This document shows positions 51,699-60,941 of a stretch of DNA of 64,000 bases, one piece after another; position 1 is the first letter of the stretch, and each line of letters starts with the position of its first letter. The DNA is from Hoplostethus atlanticus (Eukaryota; Chordata; Actinopteri; Trachichthyiformes; Trachichthyidae): assembly GCA_034670405.1 (NCBI GenBank), contig JAXDDX010000213.1, forward strand, positions 329,501 through 393,500, in the 5' to 3' direction. The position numbers and the translations under genes are program-made. The notes under the pieces were generated by a model. It was not told where the DNA came from. It was given only the letters and a program-made list of their open reading frames with translations, and did not search any database.

Positions 51699-53404
51699 TA
51701 TATACACTTACACTTAACATAGGCCTACCAATTACTTAAGAAGTGAGTGAAATGTCTCAGTGTCATCACTTGGAGTCTCCTGTCAAGAAGAGATCTGGAT
51801 CCAGCTACTGATTACCCCAGCAGCCTGTCTACACTCGTTGAAAAGATCCTTTGAAGCAGCAAGAGATACGATGTCTCTAACATATACAGATATCCCGGGA
51901 AATGAGGCAACATGCATCGTTTTTTACCATAACTATATCTGGCAATGTTTTAACACGTCCATGTGTCTTTGGTTTAACAGCTCCAGTGTTCATATCAGCC
52001 TTTTCTGAGAGTGTGGTATGTGGCAATGGAAGACTGAGTGCTTTATCCCACTGTAACAATCCAGTAAAGAATTCCTCTTAGATGGAGAGAGCAGTTCAAA
52101 GGCCTTGGTACAATACAGAGAGAGCATCCTTGTTGTATGCAATGGGATATTTTACCGAAGCACACAATAACAATGCAGTTTTCGAAGCACGGTACAAGGT
52201 ATAAGTGAAACATCTTAAAATATCCAATAAAAGTAGTACTTCTGTTTCAATGAACAACACTGTGCTTCTATTTAAACTGGTATATCCATAATATACAGTC
52301 CTATACTGGCAATTAAGCAGCAGTTATTTCCTGCTGTAATTTTACACTCACAGATCCTGATCACCGTGAAATGATTACATGTTGTGAACCGCTGAGAAAT
52401 TGGCTGACACGTCGCACAGTCTCGGTGATCAAAATCAGCTCTCTTTAAAGACAAGAAGGTTTAGCAGCAGCAGCCAATTAAAATAAAACACACAAAAAGA
52501 AACGCTGAAAAAAAAAAAAAATCTAGTTGACTTTGTTGTAAAATATGCCGGATTGTAAAGAAAAGCCACCAACAGAGGCGAGAAAAGCTGAAGCTCAAAA
52601 CAAAGCCGGGCTACTGCATTGTTCCCGGGCGCTTTTCCTATAATAGCAGGTTTAATACAGGTGCAAATGATGGCGATTATCTCCCCCTCCAGAGTGGGAG
52701 ACACTGCCATTTTCATGTCAAAGTCATTGTGCTGCGAGGTCGATGGGAGACACCATGTCAATTACAGAACACTTAGGGCAAGATATTATGCTCCCCTGTC
52801 CCCCATCACCAACCCCACCCTCCCTTCACTCCCTTGCATACTTTTCCCTCCGCTCTCTCTTTATCTTTCTCTCCCTCCCTCCACATTTCTTTAACCGCCT
52901 CCGTGAACCGATCTACCTATCTGTTTCTGCCATCTCTCTCTCTCTTCTCTCTTTCTCTCTTTTTCTCTCCCTCCTGTGGATGTACAGTGATGAGTTACTG
53001 AACCGGCAGTGCAGCTGTGACAGCGGTGGGTGATGTGCATCACAACAATAGCTAATCATAGCAATGGGAGATGTGCAGAAGGTGTGCAGGTGCACTGAGA
53101 GAGGAGGAGTAGGAAAACATACTGTAGCATCAGAGTAGGGCAGGTTGCTTTCAAAAAGTAATCCCCTACATATGGCTGATTGCCTTAAATTGTAATTGGC
53201 AGCGTTCTCCACTGGAATACTTAAATTTGGTCACATTATCACATTTAATTTTCTCCTTTGACATTAATCTAATTTCCAGATAATAATTTAATTAGTTTTA
53301 TCATCACCTACAGCCATCTCCACCATTATTTCAAGATGTGCAAAATCGTGGTGCAAAAAAAGTGTTTATCATCTCACGATCTGAATGCCTTTCTGTTTTT
53401 TGCA

Positions 53405-53475
53405 TTGCCTGTAACAGATTATTTTTTGGAACTGGATTAATGTAATCCCAATGCATGTAATCCGTCACTTCACAA
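53405..53475. mobile_element. TAATCC-type dispersed repeat, second copy
   Basis: Shares the motif order of the copy at 56,600 and lies just past the LRR gene's polyadenylation signal. A possible opposite end (aaaaagtaatcccctaca) is at about 53,155. Confidence 0.5.
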
Positions 53476-53559
53476 ACCTGTGTAGCCGCCATGTGACATG
53501 CAATATGAGATTATAATATTAATCTGTTGTTGAATTAAGGAACAGGACTGGAGAATACA

Positions 53560-53623
53560 ATGATGACACACAGACTCTTTATTTGTTGCCTTATATGCTA
53601 TAATACATCCATATATATAAAAT

Positions 53624-53672
<49 letters not shown>

Positions 53673-53798
53673 ATGACCAGTGTACTCTACAAACACTACC
53701 CCTGTCTACAAAAAAGGTAAAGAGACTCAAAGTTCACAATATGACCGGTCTGAATCGTCATGGAAACGGGCCTACTCCTTCATCCAGCTTTCTTGGCA
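53560..53798 (-). other. LRR gene 3'UTR with polyadenylation signal
   Basis: An AATAAA on the minus strand (53578-53583) lies about 216 bases after the stop codon, a normal 3'UTR length. A TCTA microsatellite (53628-53671) lies between stop and signal. No alternative signal is closer. Confidence 0.55.
53628..53671. repeat. (GATA)n microsatellite in the LRR 3'UTR
   Basis: Eleven uninterrupted gata units; transcribed as TATC in the gene's orientation. Confidence 0.95.
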
Positions 53799-53990
53799 CT
53801 AGGCCCGGCACAGCAGGTTGTCAGCTCGGAGGCTGTTCAGGGCTCTGTCTCGGAGCTGGGCCGGGCTCATGCACCTCAGGGCCTCCAGAGGCGACAGGTT
53901 GGCCTTGGTCTGTCCCATCCACCGCACCAAGGGAGCTGATGTTACAGTCACAGTGCCACGGGTTGTCATGGAGGTACAGCTTTTTCAGGT
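53799..53990 (-). CDS. LRR gene exon 6: LRRCT and stop, frameshifted
   Basis: Acceptor ccctcgtcag. It encodes LKKLYLHDNPWHCDCNISSL, then the frame slips at the CTTGG around 53926-53933. One base on it reads VRWMGQTKANLSPLEALRC and ends in DNLLCRA and TAG (53799-53801). The four expected LRRCT cysteines are all present across the slip. As written, the frame would run on into a non-homologous tail. Confidence 0.88.
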
Positions 53991-56900
53991 CTGACGAGGG
54001 TCAGGAAAGAAAGATTATCATTTATATTTTTAATTTTACCTCTCCGATGGTTGCAAACATTTCTTTTTACTTCATGTCTTTCTTTTGTAAAATGTTACAA
54101 AACATAAAAAGGACAATGTAAAAAATTCCTTGACTTGTTTCCATCATGGTCCTTATTGTTGCAGTGAGAAGGCAGCTTCGGCCCAATCCCAATGTCTCCC
54201 CTAAAGCCTAAACCCTGAACCCTCACAGACTTAACTGACGTCACCTGGTAAGTGCTTGAGTGCGAGAGGCTGCAAGGGCTCGAAATTGTATAAATAGGAA
54301 TGGGACAGCACTTTGCGACATATCGCGTTACCTTGACGACACCAATTTTTTTTTTATGTACGATTGTGGGTTTGGGACTTTCTATTTTACGTTTTTTACT
54401 TTCTTCATGACCAAGGCACTTAAGGGACCGACTACCCAATCTGAACGTCTTCCAGGCTCTTGCCTTACAGAGTGGACGAGAGTTAATTGTCAATAATCAA
54501 TTGACTCGTTTTGTCAAAACAGCATCATCAAGCAAAAATTTAAATAAATGGTTGATGAATAAACATTTGTCCTTCCATTTGTTTACCGTTTTTTTTACCG
54601 CTTCCGGGCTTCCCCTGGTAACCCCATATTTATCGTCACAACGCTATGAACTGTGGGTAATTCCCTCAGGCAAAGTCTGCAGGCATGCGGACTTACGGAA
54701 AGTGTGCATAAAGGGCTCAAAAAGTCTGCGAGAGCGCCCTGCACCCCCATGCACTTGACGATTTGACAGTGGGACAGCCCTGAACCCTCGCGGACTTAGC
54801 GGGAACGCGCCTCAAAGTCTGTGAGTCCATGAGTGTGGACATTGGGATTGGGCCTTGGTCTTACCGGGCATATGGGTGAACGTGGTTCCATCCACTGTCT
54901 TAAGGCGGTTTCCGCTGAGGGCCAGCTGAGAGAGCTTGGGCGTGTTCGTGAACAGATCTGGGGGCAGACGCTCGATCTCATTGTTCCTCAGGTAAAGTTC
55001 CTGGTTCGACATTAACACATTTAGGCATTTAGCTCATGCGCTCATCCACAGTGACTTACAGTGAGATACTGTAGAGCAGGGGTGTCGAACCATGTGCCAT
55101 GGAGGGCCGAGAGTATGCAGGTTTTCATTCCAACCAAAGACTACACCAGGTGATTTCACTGATTAGTCCCTCCTCTCTGGTTCAGGGTGTGATAACCGGT
55201 CGAATCACCTGGTGTATTTTTCTTTTGGAACGAAAACCTGCATACTCTCGGCCCTCCATGGCACATGGTTTGATACCCCTGCTGTAGAGGTTCAGTGTCT
55301 TGCATCAAGGCTGTTCCCTGGCTGTTGTGCACTGTGTGTCCTACCACTAGGCCACCACAGTACTTGTCAAATGTTAACAGGAATTTGCCTCTCAGTGGAG
55401 CTCAAAATAAAAAGTGCCTGGTTTTACACAGCAACAGAAAAACATGTTTTTTGTAACTCTATGTGGACCAGATCAGATAAATATTCTGTGTGAACCCAGT
55501 CTTAGACAGGACAACACGCTGCATCACCTGCAGGCTGCCTAGGCCATCCAGAGCAGAGGGGCTCAGTGTGGACAAGAGGTTGTTGTCTAGAACCAGCATC
55601 TCCAGAGAGCCCAGCGGTCTGAACACTCCAGCAGGTATGGTCTTCAAAGCTGGGTGGGAAAGAGAGTCAGAAGCCCCACGTGAAGGGTGAGTAATCTTTG
55701 GGCATTTTTGCCTTCATGAGATAGTTTAAAGAGAGAGAGAGAGAGAGAGAGTAAGATTGAGCCGGATTCCAAGTTTTTAGTAGAATGCTTTTAATTTATT
55801 TGGTATTAATAGAATTTAGATATTTGATGGAATTTAAGTAATACACCAAGTTTGGGGGAGATTAGCCCCTTAAGTGATGAGAAGTTAGACACCAAAATCA
55901 TCCATGTGTCCCTGGTAGATTAATCGCTCCGTTGTGCCGTGCTAGCATCTTATCATACACTATGTTGAGTGATAGTAAAGTGAGAAAATGAGAACAGCTC
56001 TAAAGCTAAATGCTAAATCATCTTAAACGATATGCAGCCAAGTCTTGCAGTTTTGTAGTTTTTCGAATTCAGAGCTGCTAATGTCTAAATGGCTAGAGCA
56101 TTGCACCAACACTGCTTGGGCTCGGCGTTTGATTCCCCTACTAGAAAATCTACTGCAAGGCATGTTTCATAAAAGCTGTGTCACCTGTTGTTGTCTAAGT
56201 TGAGGAACATCAGCTCCTTTAGTCCAGTGAAGGCCTTGGCGGAGATCCTCTGGATGCGATTCAAGGCAAGATCCAACACCTTGAGCGCTATCAGAGGCCT
56301 GAAGGCATTAGATGAGAGCACCGTCAGCGCGTTGAGAGGGAGGTCCCAGATCTGACAGGTTTCTCATCCCGGCGAACATCTCGGGTTTGAGGACGCCAAT
56401 CTGGTTCTGTCCCAGCATGAGGAAGCGGAGGTTGAGGAGGTCCTAACAGCAGTGGTTGAGGAAGGAAACAAATCCTTTCCTTATGTGGAAATACCCAAAC
56501 AGAATATTACTCTGGTAGAAGTATTGCATTGAAATTTCAAGCCACCATGGCTGAGCAGACAAAGAAAGTCCGAATTTCTACTTACTGTGTTTTTGTGTTA
56601 CTGTAACAGGTTACAATAGCCATTTTTGTGATCAGATTACTGTAATCCCATTACATGTAATCCAATACTCCCTGATTATGATGAGGTTTTACCTGGAATC
56701 CTTTTGTTGAAAGCTGGGAGATGTGGTTGCCATAAAGATTGAGGAGCATCAGTCGCCTGGCGCCAGCGAAGGCCTGTGGGTGGATGGACTTGATGGCGTT
56801 TCGCTCCAGATTGACGCTCTCAATCTTGGGGACGGGTTTCAGAGCATTGGCCTTGAGGTCTGTGATGCCGTTCTCACCTTCAGGCAGCAGGAAGGAAGTT

Positions 56901-57154
56901 GGTTTACGGTGAAACTGTCAGACAGATGGATCGAATATTGTGTCTTGTGTCACAATCACTTACGAACCTAATTTGAGGATCCAAGCGTCGGAGGGCAGTT
57001 TGGAGGGAAAGGCCCGGAGCCCCTTCTTATGGCAGTTGACCTCTGACCTCTCTGGACTGGACTTCCTGGAGCATTTACAGGCATCAGGACACCCCTCCAC
57101 CATAGCCTGCCCGACCCACAGCATCGCCAGCATCAACCACGCTAAACACTGCAT
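53799..57154 (-). CDS. Secreted leucine-rich-repeat protein, six coding exons, three frameshifts
   Basis: Coding exons run 57154-56968, 56877-56693, 56442-56185, 55649-55528, 55000-54865 and 53990-53799, all bounded by AG/GT. Read with one base removed in exons 3, 4 and 6, they give 358 residues: a hydrophobic signal peptide (about 1-20), an LRRNT cap with Cys22, 26, 28 and 41, ten LRRs of exactly 24 residues (57-296, pattern LxxLxLxxNxL), and an LRRCT cap starting at the NPWHCDC motif. Two sequons (NIS, NLS) lie in the C-terminal cap. The architecture is that of extracellular or plasma LRR proteins such as carboxypeptidase N subunit 2, LRG1 and the GPIb chains, which bind other proteins through the curved repeat face. 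No transmembrane segment follows the LRRCT, so secretion is inferred. I cannot name the ortholog. Exon lengths as given total 1080 bases; 1077 after correction. The strict 24-residue spacing is the main evidence for where the extra bases are. Confidence 0.88.
54180..54854. mobile_element. Non-autonomous DNA transposon with 17-base inverted ends, LRR intron 5
   Basis: The left end GGCCCAATCCCAATGTC (54180-54196) is the exact reverse complement of the right end (54838-54854). Sub-terminal motifs also recur: tcacagactta near 54225 and its complement near 54,815, plus a direct copy of the ccctgaaccctc block near 54,780. No transposase frame is visible and no clear target duplication remains, so the superfamily is unassigned. 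It fills most of the intron between exons 5 and 6. Confidence 0.75.
54865..55000 (-). CDS. LRR gene exon 5: LRR9-LRR10
   Basis: 136 bases, open, 45 codons plus one base: ELYLRNNEIERLPPDLF then LSQLALSGNRLKTV, ending THMP with a split Asp codon. Acceptor cgaaccag, donor gtaagacc. The intron side of the donor keeps only 10 bases before a transposon terminal repeat begins (54854). Confidence 0.92.
55020..55366 (-). mobile_element. tRNA-derived SINE relic split by the MITE
   Basis: Left of the MITE, minus-strand sequence matches the fish SINE 3' domain (complement of catttagctcatgcgctcat). Right of it is the body (gttcagtgtcttgc), then a tRNA-like A box (complement of actaggccacc) near 55,350. 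Removing the MITE and one target copy rejoins the parts. Confidence 0.6.
55077..55281. mobile_element. Palindromic hAT-type MITE in LRR intron 4
   Basis: The 205-base element starts CAGGGGTGTC and ends GATACCCCTG. Its two arms are near-complete inverted copies: each carries the motif gagtatgcaggtttt or its complement and a ccatgg-centred block. It is flanked by a perfect 8-base duplication, ctgtagag (55069-55076 and 55282-55289), as expected for hAT superfamily insertion. It has no coding capacity. It sits inside an older minus-strand SINE. Confidence 0.9.
55528..55649 (-). CDS. LRR gene exon 4: LRR7-LRR9 start, frame mismatch at 5' end
   Basis: 122 bases from acceptor ccacccag to donor gtgatg. 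It reads LKTIPAGVFRPLGS and LEMLVLDNNLLSTL, ending in phase 0 at SLQ. The two bases carried from exon 3 (AG) plus the first base here would make Ser, but the TTT run (55646-55648) has one base too many for the next codon to be Leu. This is a second single-base excess. Confidence 0.87.
56085..56140 (+). mobile_element. SINE head fragment in LRR intron 3
   Basis: aatggctagagcattgcacc and cggcgtttgattcccc resemble degraded A and B boxes at tRNA spacing. No 3' part was seen. Confidence 0.4.
56185..56442 (-). CDS. LRR gene exon 3: LRR3-LRR7, frameshifted
   Basis: 258 bases from a ctgttag acceptor to a CAG/gtgaca donor. The first part reads DLLNLRFLMLGQNQI and ends MRNLSDL. The frame then breaks at the GGG run (56345-56347 on the plus strand) and continues one base on as DLPLNALTVLSSNAF and LKVLDLALNRI. 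Removing one G restores 24-residue repeats. Left unrepaired, the frame hits TAA about 12 codons later. Confidence 0.88.
56600..56690. mobile_element. TAATCC-type dispersed repeat in LRR intron 2
   Basis: tgtaacaggttacaatagcc then cagattactgtaatccc and catgtaatccaatactccc. Related copies lie at 53,405-53,475 (tgtaacagattat, tgtaatccgtcac) and more weakly at 15,510-15,570. It is probably the end of a small DNA transposon. Confidence 0.5.
56693..56877 (-). CDS. LRR gene exon 2: LRR1-LRR3
   Basis: 185 bases, entering in phase 1 and leaving in phase 0 (donor gtaaaa). It encodes ENGITDLKANAL, then the repeats beginning IESVNLERNAI and LMLLNLYGNHI. The frame is open throughout and the LRR spacing is perfect. 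Intron 1 upstream is only 90 bases. Confidence 0.92.
56968..57154 (-). CDS. LRR gene exon 1: signal peptide and LRRNT
   Basis: Starts at ATG 57154 and encodes 62 codons plus one base (phase 1). The hydrophobic stretch LAWLMLAMLWVGQA is a signal peptide, and cleavage is likely near VEG-C. The cap follows with cysteine spacing CX3CXCX12C, the last gap being longer than the six residues usual in LRRNT caps. The segment ends in the start of LRR1 (AWILKL). The donor is gttcgt at 56967. The stronger-looking gtaagt six bases further into the intron would create an immediate stop when joined to exon 2, so the first was chosen. Confidence 0.88.
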
Positions 57155-57175
57155 CTCCCCTCCCTGCAGAAGGGA
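57155..57175 (-). other. Probable 5'UTR splice acceptor before LRR start codon
   Basis: On the minus strand a long pyrimidine tract ends in cttctgcag, nine bases before the ATG. This is a strong acceptor. It implies at least one non-coding exon further upstream (beyond 57,175), which I could not locate. Confidence 0.6.
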
Positions 57176-58368
57176 GGGAGAGGGAGAGAGGGGGAGGAAT
57201 GGGAGGTAGCAATTGCAGTGATCTGTGAATCTCTGAATAGAGTACAGCTAACTCCCTAACAATGCTACCAGTGTCTCTATGCCTGTTAGCATCAAAAGTT
57301 ATTAATTCATACTATTTTACAATAACATGATGGCAGATATACTCAGTAATCTTATGCCTCAAACAAACATAGTCAAGTCAAAGTAGGCAGAGATACTTTT
57401 CTCAGTTACTCAGGTAGAAATGAAGACTAAATTCACTTAAGTACTGTGACTAGATCAGTTCCAGCCACTTACTTTCCACATCTGAACACAGACAATCAGA
57501 CATTCATTTGCCGCTAATCCTGTTTACTCAGCTAGACGAGTAAATAGAAGTCCACCGTCTGCAGACACTCTTGAAATATCAAGAGCAAAGCAAAAAAAAA
57601 AAGCAGTCTGAAGCAGTTTTTCATCAGTGGGTTACAGCTGGGTAATAATATTAATGCTTGATTATCGTTTCAAGTAACTGAACTGGTTGTTTGATTTCTC
57701 CGACTAGACTTGAAAGCTGATCCAAATTGGAAACATCACAACGTAAGATAAATGTGTGTGTTTATTTTAAAGTAGTCAAACTGCCTGATCAGATGCTATT
57801 TTCAGGTTCGGTGCCACTTACCTGAACAGGTTGTCTTCTCACTTTCTAAAACCCCCTTGATTTTCCAGATGCCTGTCCACTTTGTTTTCACCTCTCAGAC
57901 AAAGCAAGTCCGATTTTTCCTTTAAGCCATCCGCTACGCTGTGCTGTAAGTACCCACTGCTAGTCAGAGAGCATTAGCCCCACTGTCTGAGCTAGGGGCA
58001 ACCGCAGGCCGTGCTTCCACTGCGGTTTAAAAACTGATTTTACAGCAAGGTTATAGATCCAGGAATACAGATTAACTCATTTTAACATCGGAGGAAGCGC
58101 AGCAAAATACAATTTTTTTCCCCCCCGCTTTGCTCTGAAACCGGTAGATGCAACTGCGATATATATGAAGTACTTTCTCAAGCTTAACCTCTAAAATCTG
58201 TTTTAAAACACTTGCCAATATGCCAGTGTGGAAATGCAGCCCCAGCAGACGCTGCAGGCAGGGTGTGAAACTCCCAGAGCGGCACCTTCTGCAATGTCAC
58301 AGGGCCTGGAGAAAAGTGGCATCCACAGATTATGGCACCGGTCCACGTTGCACTGCCAGGTTAACTGC

Positions 58369-58375
58369 CGTGTGT

Positions 58376-58410
<35 letters not shown>

Positions 58411-58411
58411 C
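58369..58411. repeat. (TG)n with TGCG variants
   Basis: The interrupted first half passes into perfect TG. Confidence 0.92.
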
Positions 58412-58659
58412 GCTCTTTTGTTTCTATACGAGTGAGAACCATCTTGATTTTTAGACCTTCTGAGTGAGGACATTTTTGAGAAGTGAGGTCATTTTGGTCG
58501 GGCCTCACTTCTTCAAGAGGATGGTTTAGGATTAGGACTTGAATTCAGGGTTAAGGTTTAGATTAGGTTTTGGTTAGTTGAGGGTTAAGACGTAAATGAA
58601 TACACTGACTTTGGTCACCTTACCCAATATGTGACGATAACATTGGCACCAAAATCATC

Positions 58660-58800
58660 TCAGTATATTTCAGAGTTCCTCCTTGCCAACGTTCTTAGCT
58701 AACTTCCATTCTGAAAAGCTGTGATTCTTTGGCTCCGCCCACTGAGGTTTAACTCAACCAATGAGATTATTTCTGCCTCCAGAGCAGCTCTCCATGTGAT
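58660..58800. mobile_element. Partial second copy of the 44-kb MITE (right arm)
   Basis: cagagttcct, ttagctaact, tttggctccgcccactgagg and ctcaaccaatgagat in order match the right arm at about 44,425-44,550. The left arm is absent. Confidence 0.7.
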
Positions 58801-59154
58801 GTACCATGTCCAGGGCTTAGCCTATTTTTTCCAATCAAAATCAATCGTCATAAATAGACAATTTTTTGGACTTTTGATTGAATGAGAAAGAGAAAGATAT
58901 CATTTTGACGGCAGGACAAACTTCATATCCAGTTGTATCTAGCAGTTTGAGAGCGCTGTGCCTGTTAGAGAGGTGGGTCAGGTAGTTTTTGCGAGTCTTC
59001 CTCTGTTGTGGTTAGAGACACAAATTGTTCCACAACCGTGGAAATGTGCCAGCCGCTGCATCTCGAAGTGGGTCAGGACAGTAATTCCTTATGAGAGGAG
59101 AGAGCAGAGCAACTGCCAAACATGTCACTCTCTGTTACACAGCGCTGAGGCCTG

Positions 59155-59470
59155 AGAGGGTGGGGAGGGGAGGGGGGGGAGGCAGAAACAGAGACAAACA
59201 GAAGAGACGGAGAAAGAGAGAGATAAAGAAGGGAAGGGAGAAGGGGGGAGGAAATGGAGAGAACAGAAGGGTGGAGATGTAAAGAGTAGAGAGCAGGCCA
59301 GAGAGGGAAGTGGGAGGAGAACGAGAGCATCAGAGAGGAAGAGATAGGGAGATAGAACGAGCAATACAAAGACCGCTAAAGAGAGAGAGAGAGGCTGAGA
59401 AGTGAGAGAAGAAGAGGCAGCTCAAAAGAAGCGAGAAACAAGAGAGATGGAGAGATCAAGAACGCCAGAA
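59155..59470. repeat. Purine-rich tract
   Basis: Plus strand almost entirely A and G, with gagagaga and gaaggg motifs. Similar tracts lie at 60,060-60,200, 32,400-32,900 and 33,230-33,400. Confidence 0.8.
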
Positions 59471-59732
59471 TAAATGGACTGGTAATGGAGTGCACAGGCG
59501 GAGACCGGGCCGCGGCGGCGGTGGGATTAATCCAGACGTGCTGGGGAACGAGGCGGCAGAGAGACAGCTGTGCTGACTGGGCTCCTGCTTTTGTCAGTGG
59601 AAGAGGAAGATGAAAGAGCCTTTTCAAACCTGGCCAGCAGATACACAGTAGGCAAGCCATCTGGATGAGTGTCATTACCCAGCCTTCAGAGAGCTAGAGA
59701 GGTGAGGAGAGAGGGAGAGAGGCGGCGTGCAC

Positions 59733-59799
59733 GTGTGTGTGTGTGTGCGTGTGTGTGTGTGCGTGTGTGTGTGTGTGCGTGTGTGTGTGTGTGTGTGCA
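59733..59799. repeat. (TG)n with regular GCGT interruptions
   Basis: The GCGTG interruption recurs about every 14-16 bases, a second-order periodicity. Confidence 0.93.
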
Positions 59800-59894
59800 G
59801 CAGAGAGGCAAAAAGACAGCAGAGTGAGATACAAAAAGGAACAGAGAGAGGACTGATTTTTATTAAGGCAAACAGCCACCAAAATAAACAAATC

Positions 59895-59936
59895 CTATGT
59901 AATAATCCTATATAATAATCCTATATAATAATCCTC
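59895..59936. repeat. Tandem aataatcctat units, three copies
   Basis: Period of about 15 bases (cctatataataat). Short and AT-rich. Confidence 0.85.
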
Positions 59937-60894
59937 ATAAAACATAGATCAGTTTGATACTACTCACTATAATGTAGACTATATATTTATATCATATAGT
60001 TTTACATCAGCCTAAAACGGCAAGGAAGGAAGGAAGGAAGGAAGGAAGGAAACTGAGTGTAGTTGGGTTTAACCTCAGTGAAGAGAGGAAAATAGAAAAT
60101 GATAGAGGAGCGAGGGGAAGGAGGAGGAGAAGGAGGAGAGGAGACAGACAAGTGAAGGAAGAAGAGAGACGAGGCAGACGAGGAGCCAGAGAGGAGCAGC
60201 AAACAGAGCCGATGGTGAGAGGCTGATGAATGCCTTCAGCAGTCTGAAGCTGTTTACAGCCACTCCACCCGAGGCAGATGGCCGTTCGTTTCGGCGTGGC
60301 ACGCTTCCAACCGAGGCGTATGTTAACAATGGAGCGACGCCATCAGATCAAAGCTAATAGTGATCAGATGGCGTCTTTATTGAGGAGCCCTTCATTCCCG
60401 GTGTCTCCTGAAAGCTGGACTGTCAATAAACGGCTGTAAAAGAAACGGATGGGAGAAGTGCTTATTGATGAATAGACTCCATAGTCTACGTGGAGTCAAT
60501 GGACTGCAAATGGCCGGCGACAAGTAATCGCCTGCCAGTGCGCTCCAGTGCTCTCCTCGACGTCAACGGGGGGGAATAGCGACTTATTTTCAGAAGTCAT
60601 GTGTTTTTCCTCAGACGACTCTCTGCCAGAGCGATCAGAGGTTTAAGGCTTTAACCTGTGATGCCGTTAAGATATATGGTCTGGATCTGCTCCTCAGTGA
60701 GGGGAGACGGTATAGGTGACTGTTAGAGCACCCAGGGGGATTCTGGGTAACGCTGCTAGGGAGGAAAACCTATTTGATTTCACAAAGTCAGTCGGCCTTT
60801 CAGCTCCGGATCTGTTCAGGTTCACGAACACCACAGGAATATCATATATACATGCTCCACTCACACATCATATAACATTAGATCAATGGTTCTC

Positions 60895-60898
<4 letters not shown>

Positions 60899-60939
<41 letters not shown>
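60899..60939. repeat. (TG)n microsatellite
   Basis: About 20 perfect units. Confidence 0.95.

Positions 60940-60941
<2 letters not shown>

Larger units (their letters stand above)
44660..53400. other. Non-coding sequence with GT arrays and SINE pieces
   Basis: Besides the listed repeats, 48,700-48,930 is T-rich and ends aataaaaatttaactgac, perhaps a LINE tail. The 143-codon frame at 47,088-47,519 is unrecognised. 52,780-52,980 is pyrimidine-rich. Confidence 0.5.

Noticed and set aside
53741-54121. 126-codon plus-strand open frame
   Set aside because: Antisense shadow of LRR exon 6 and flanking intron.
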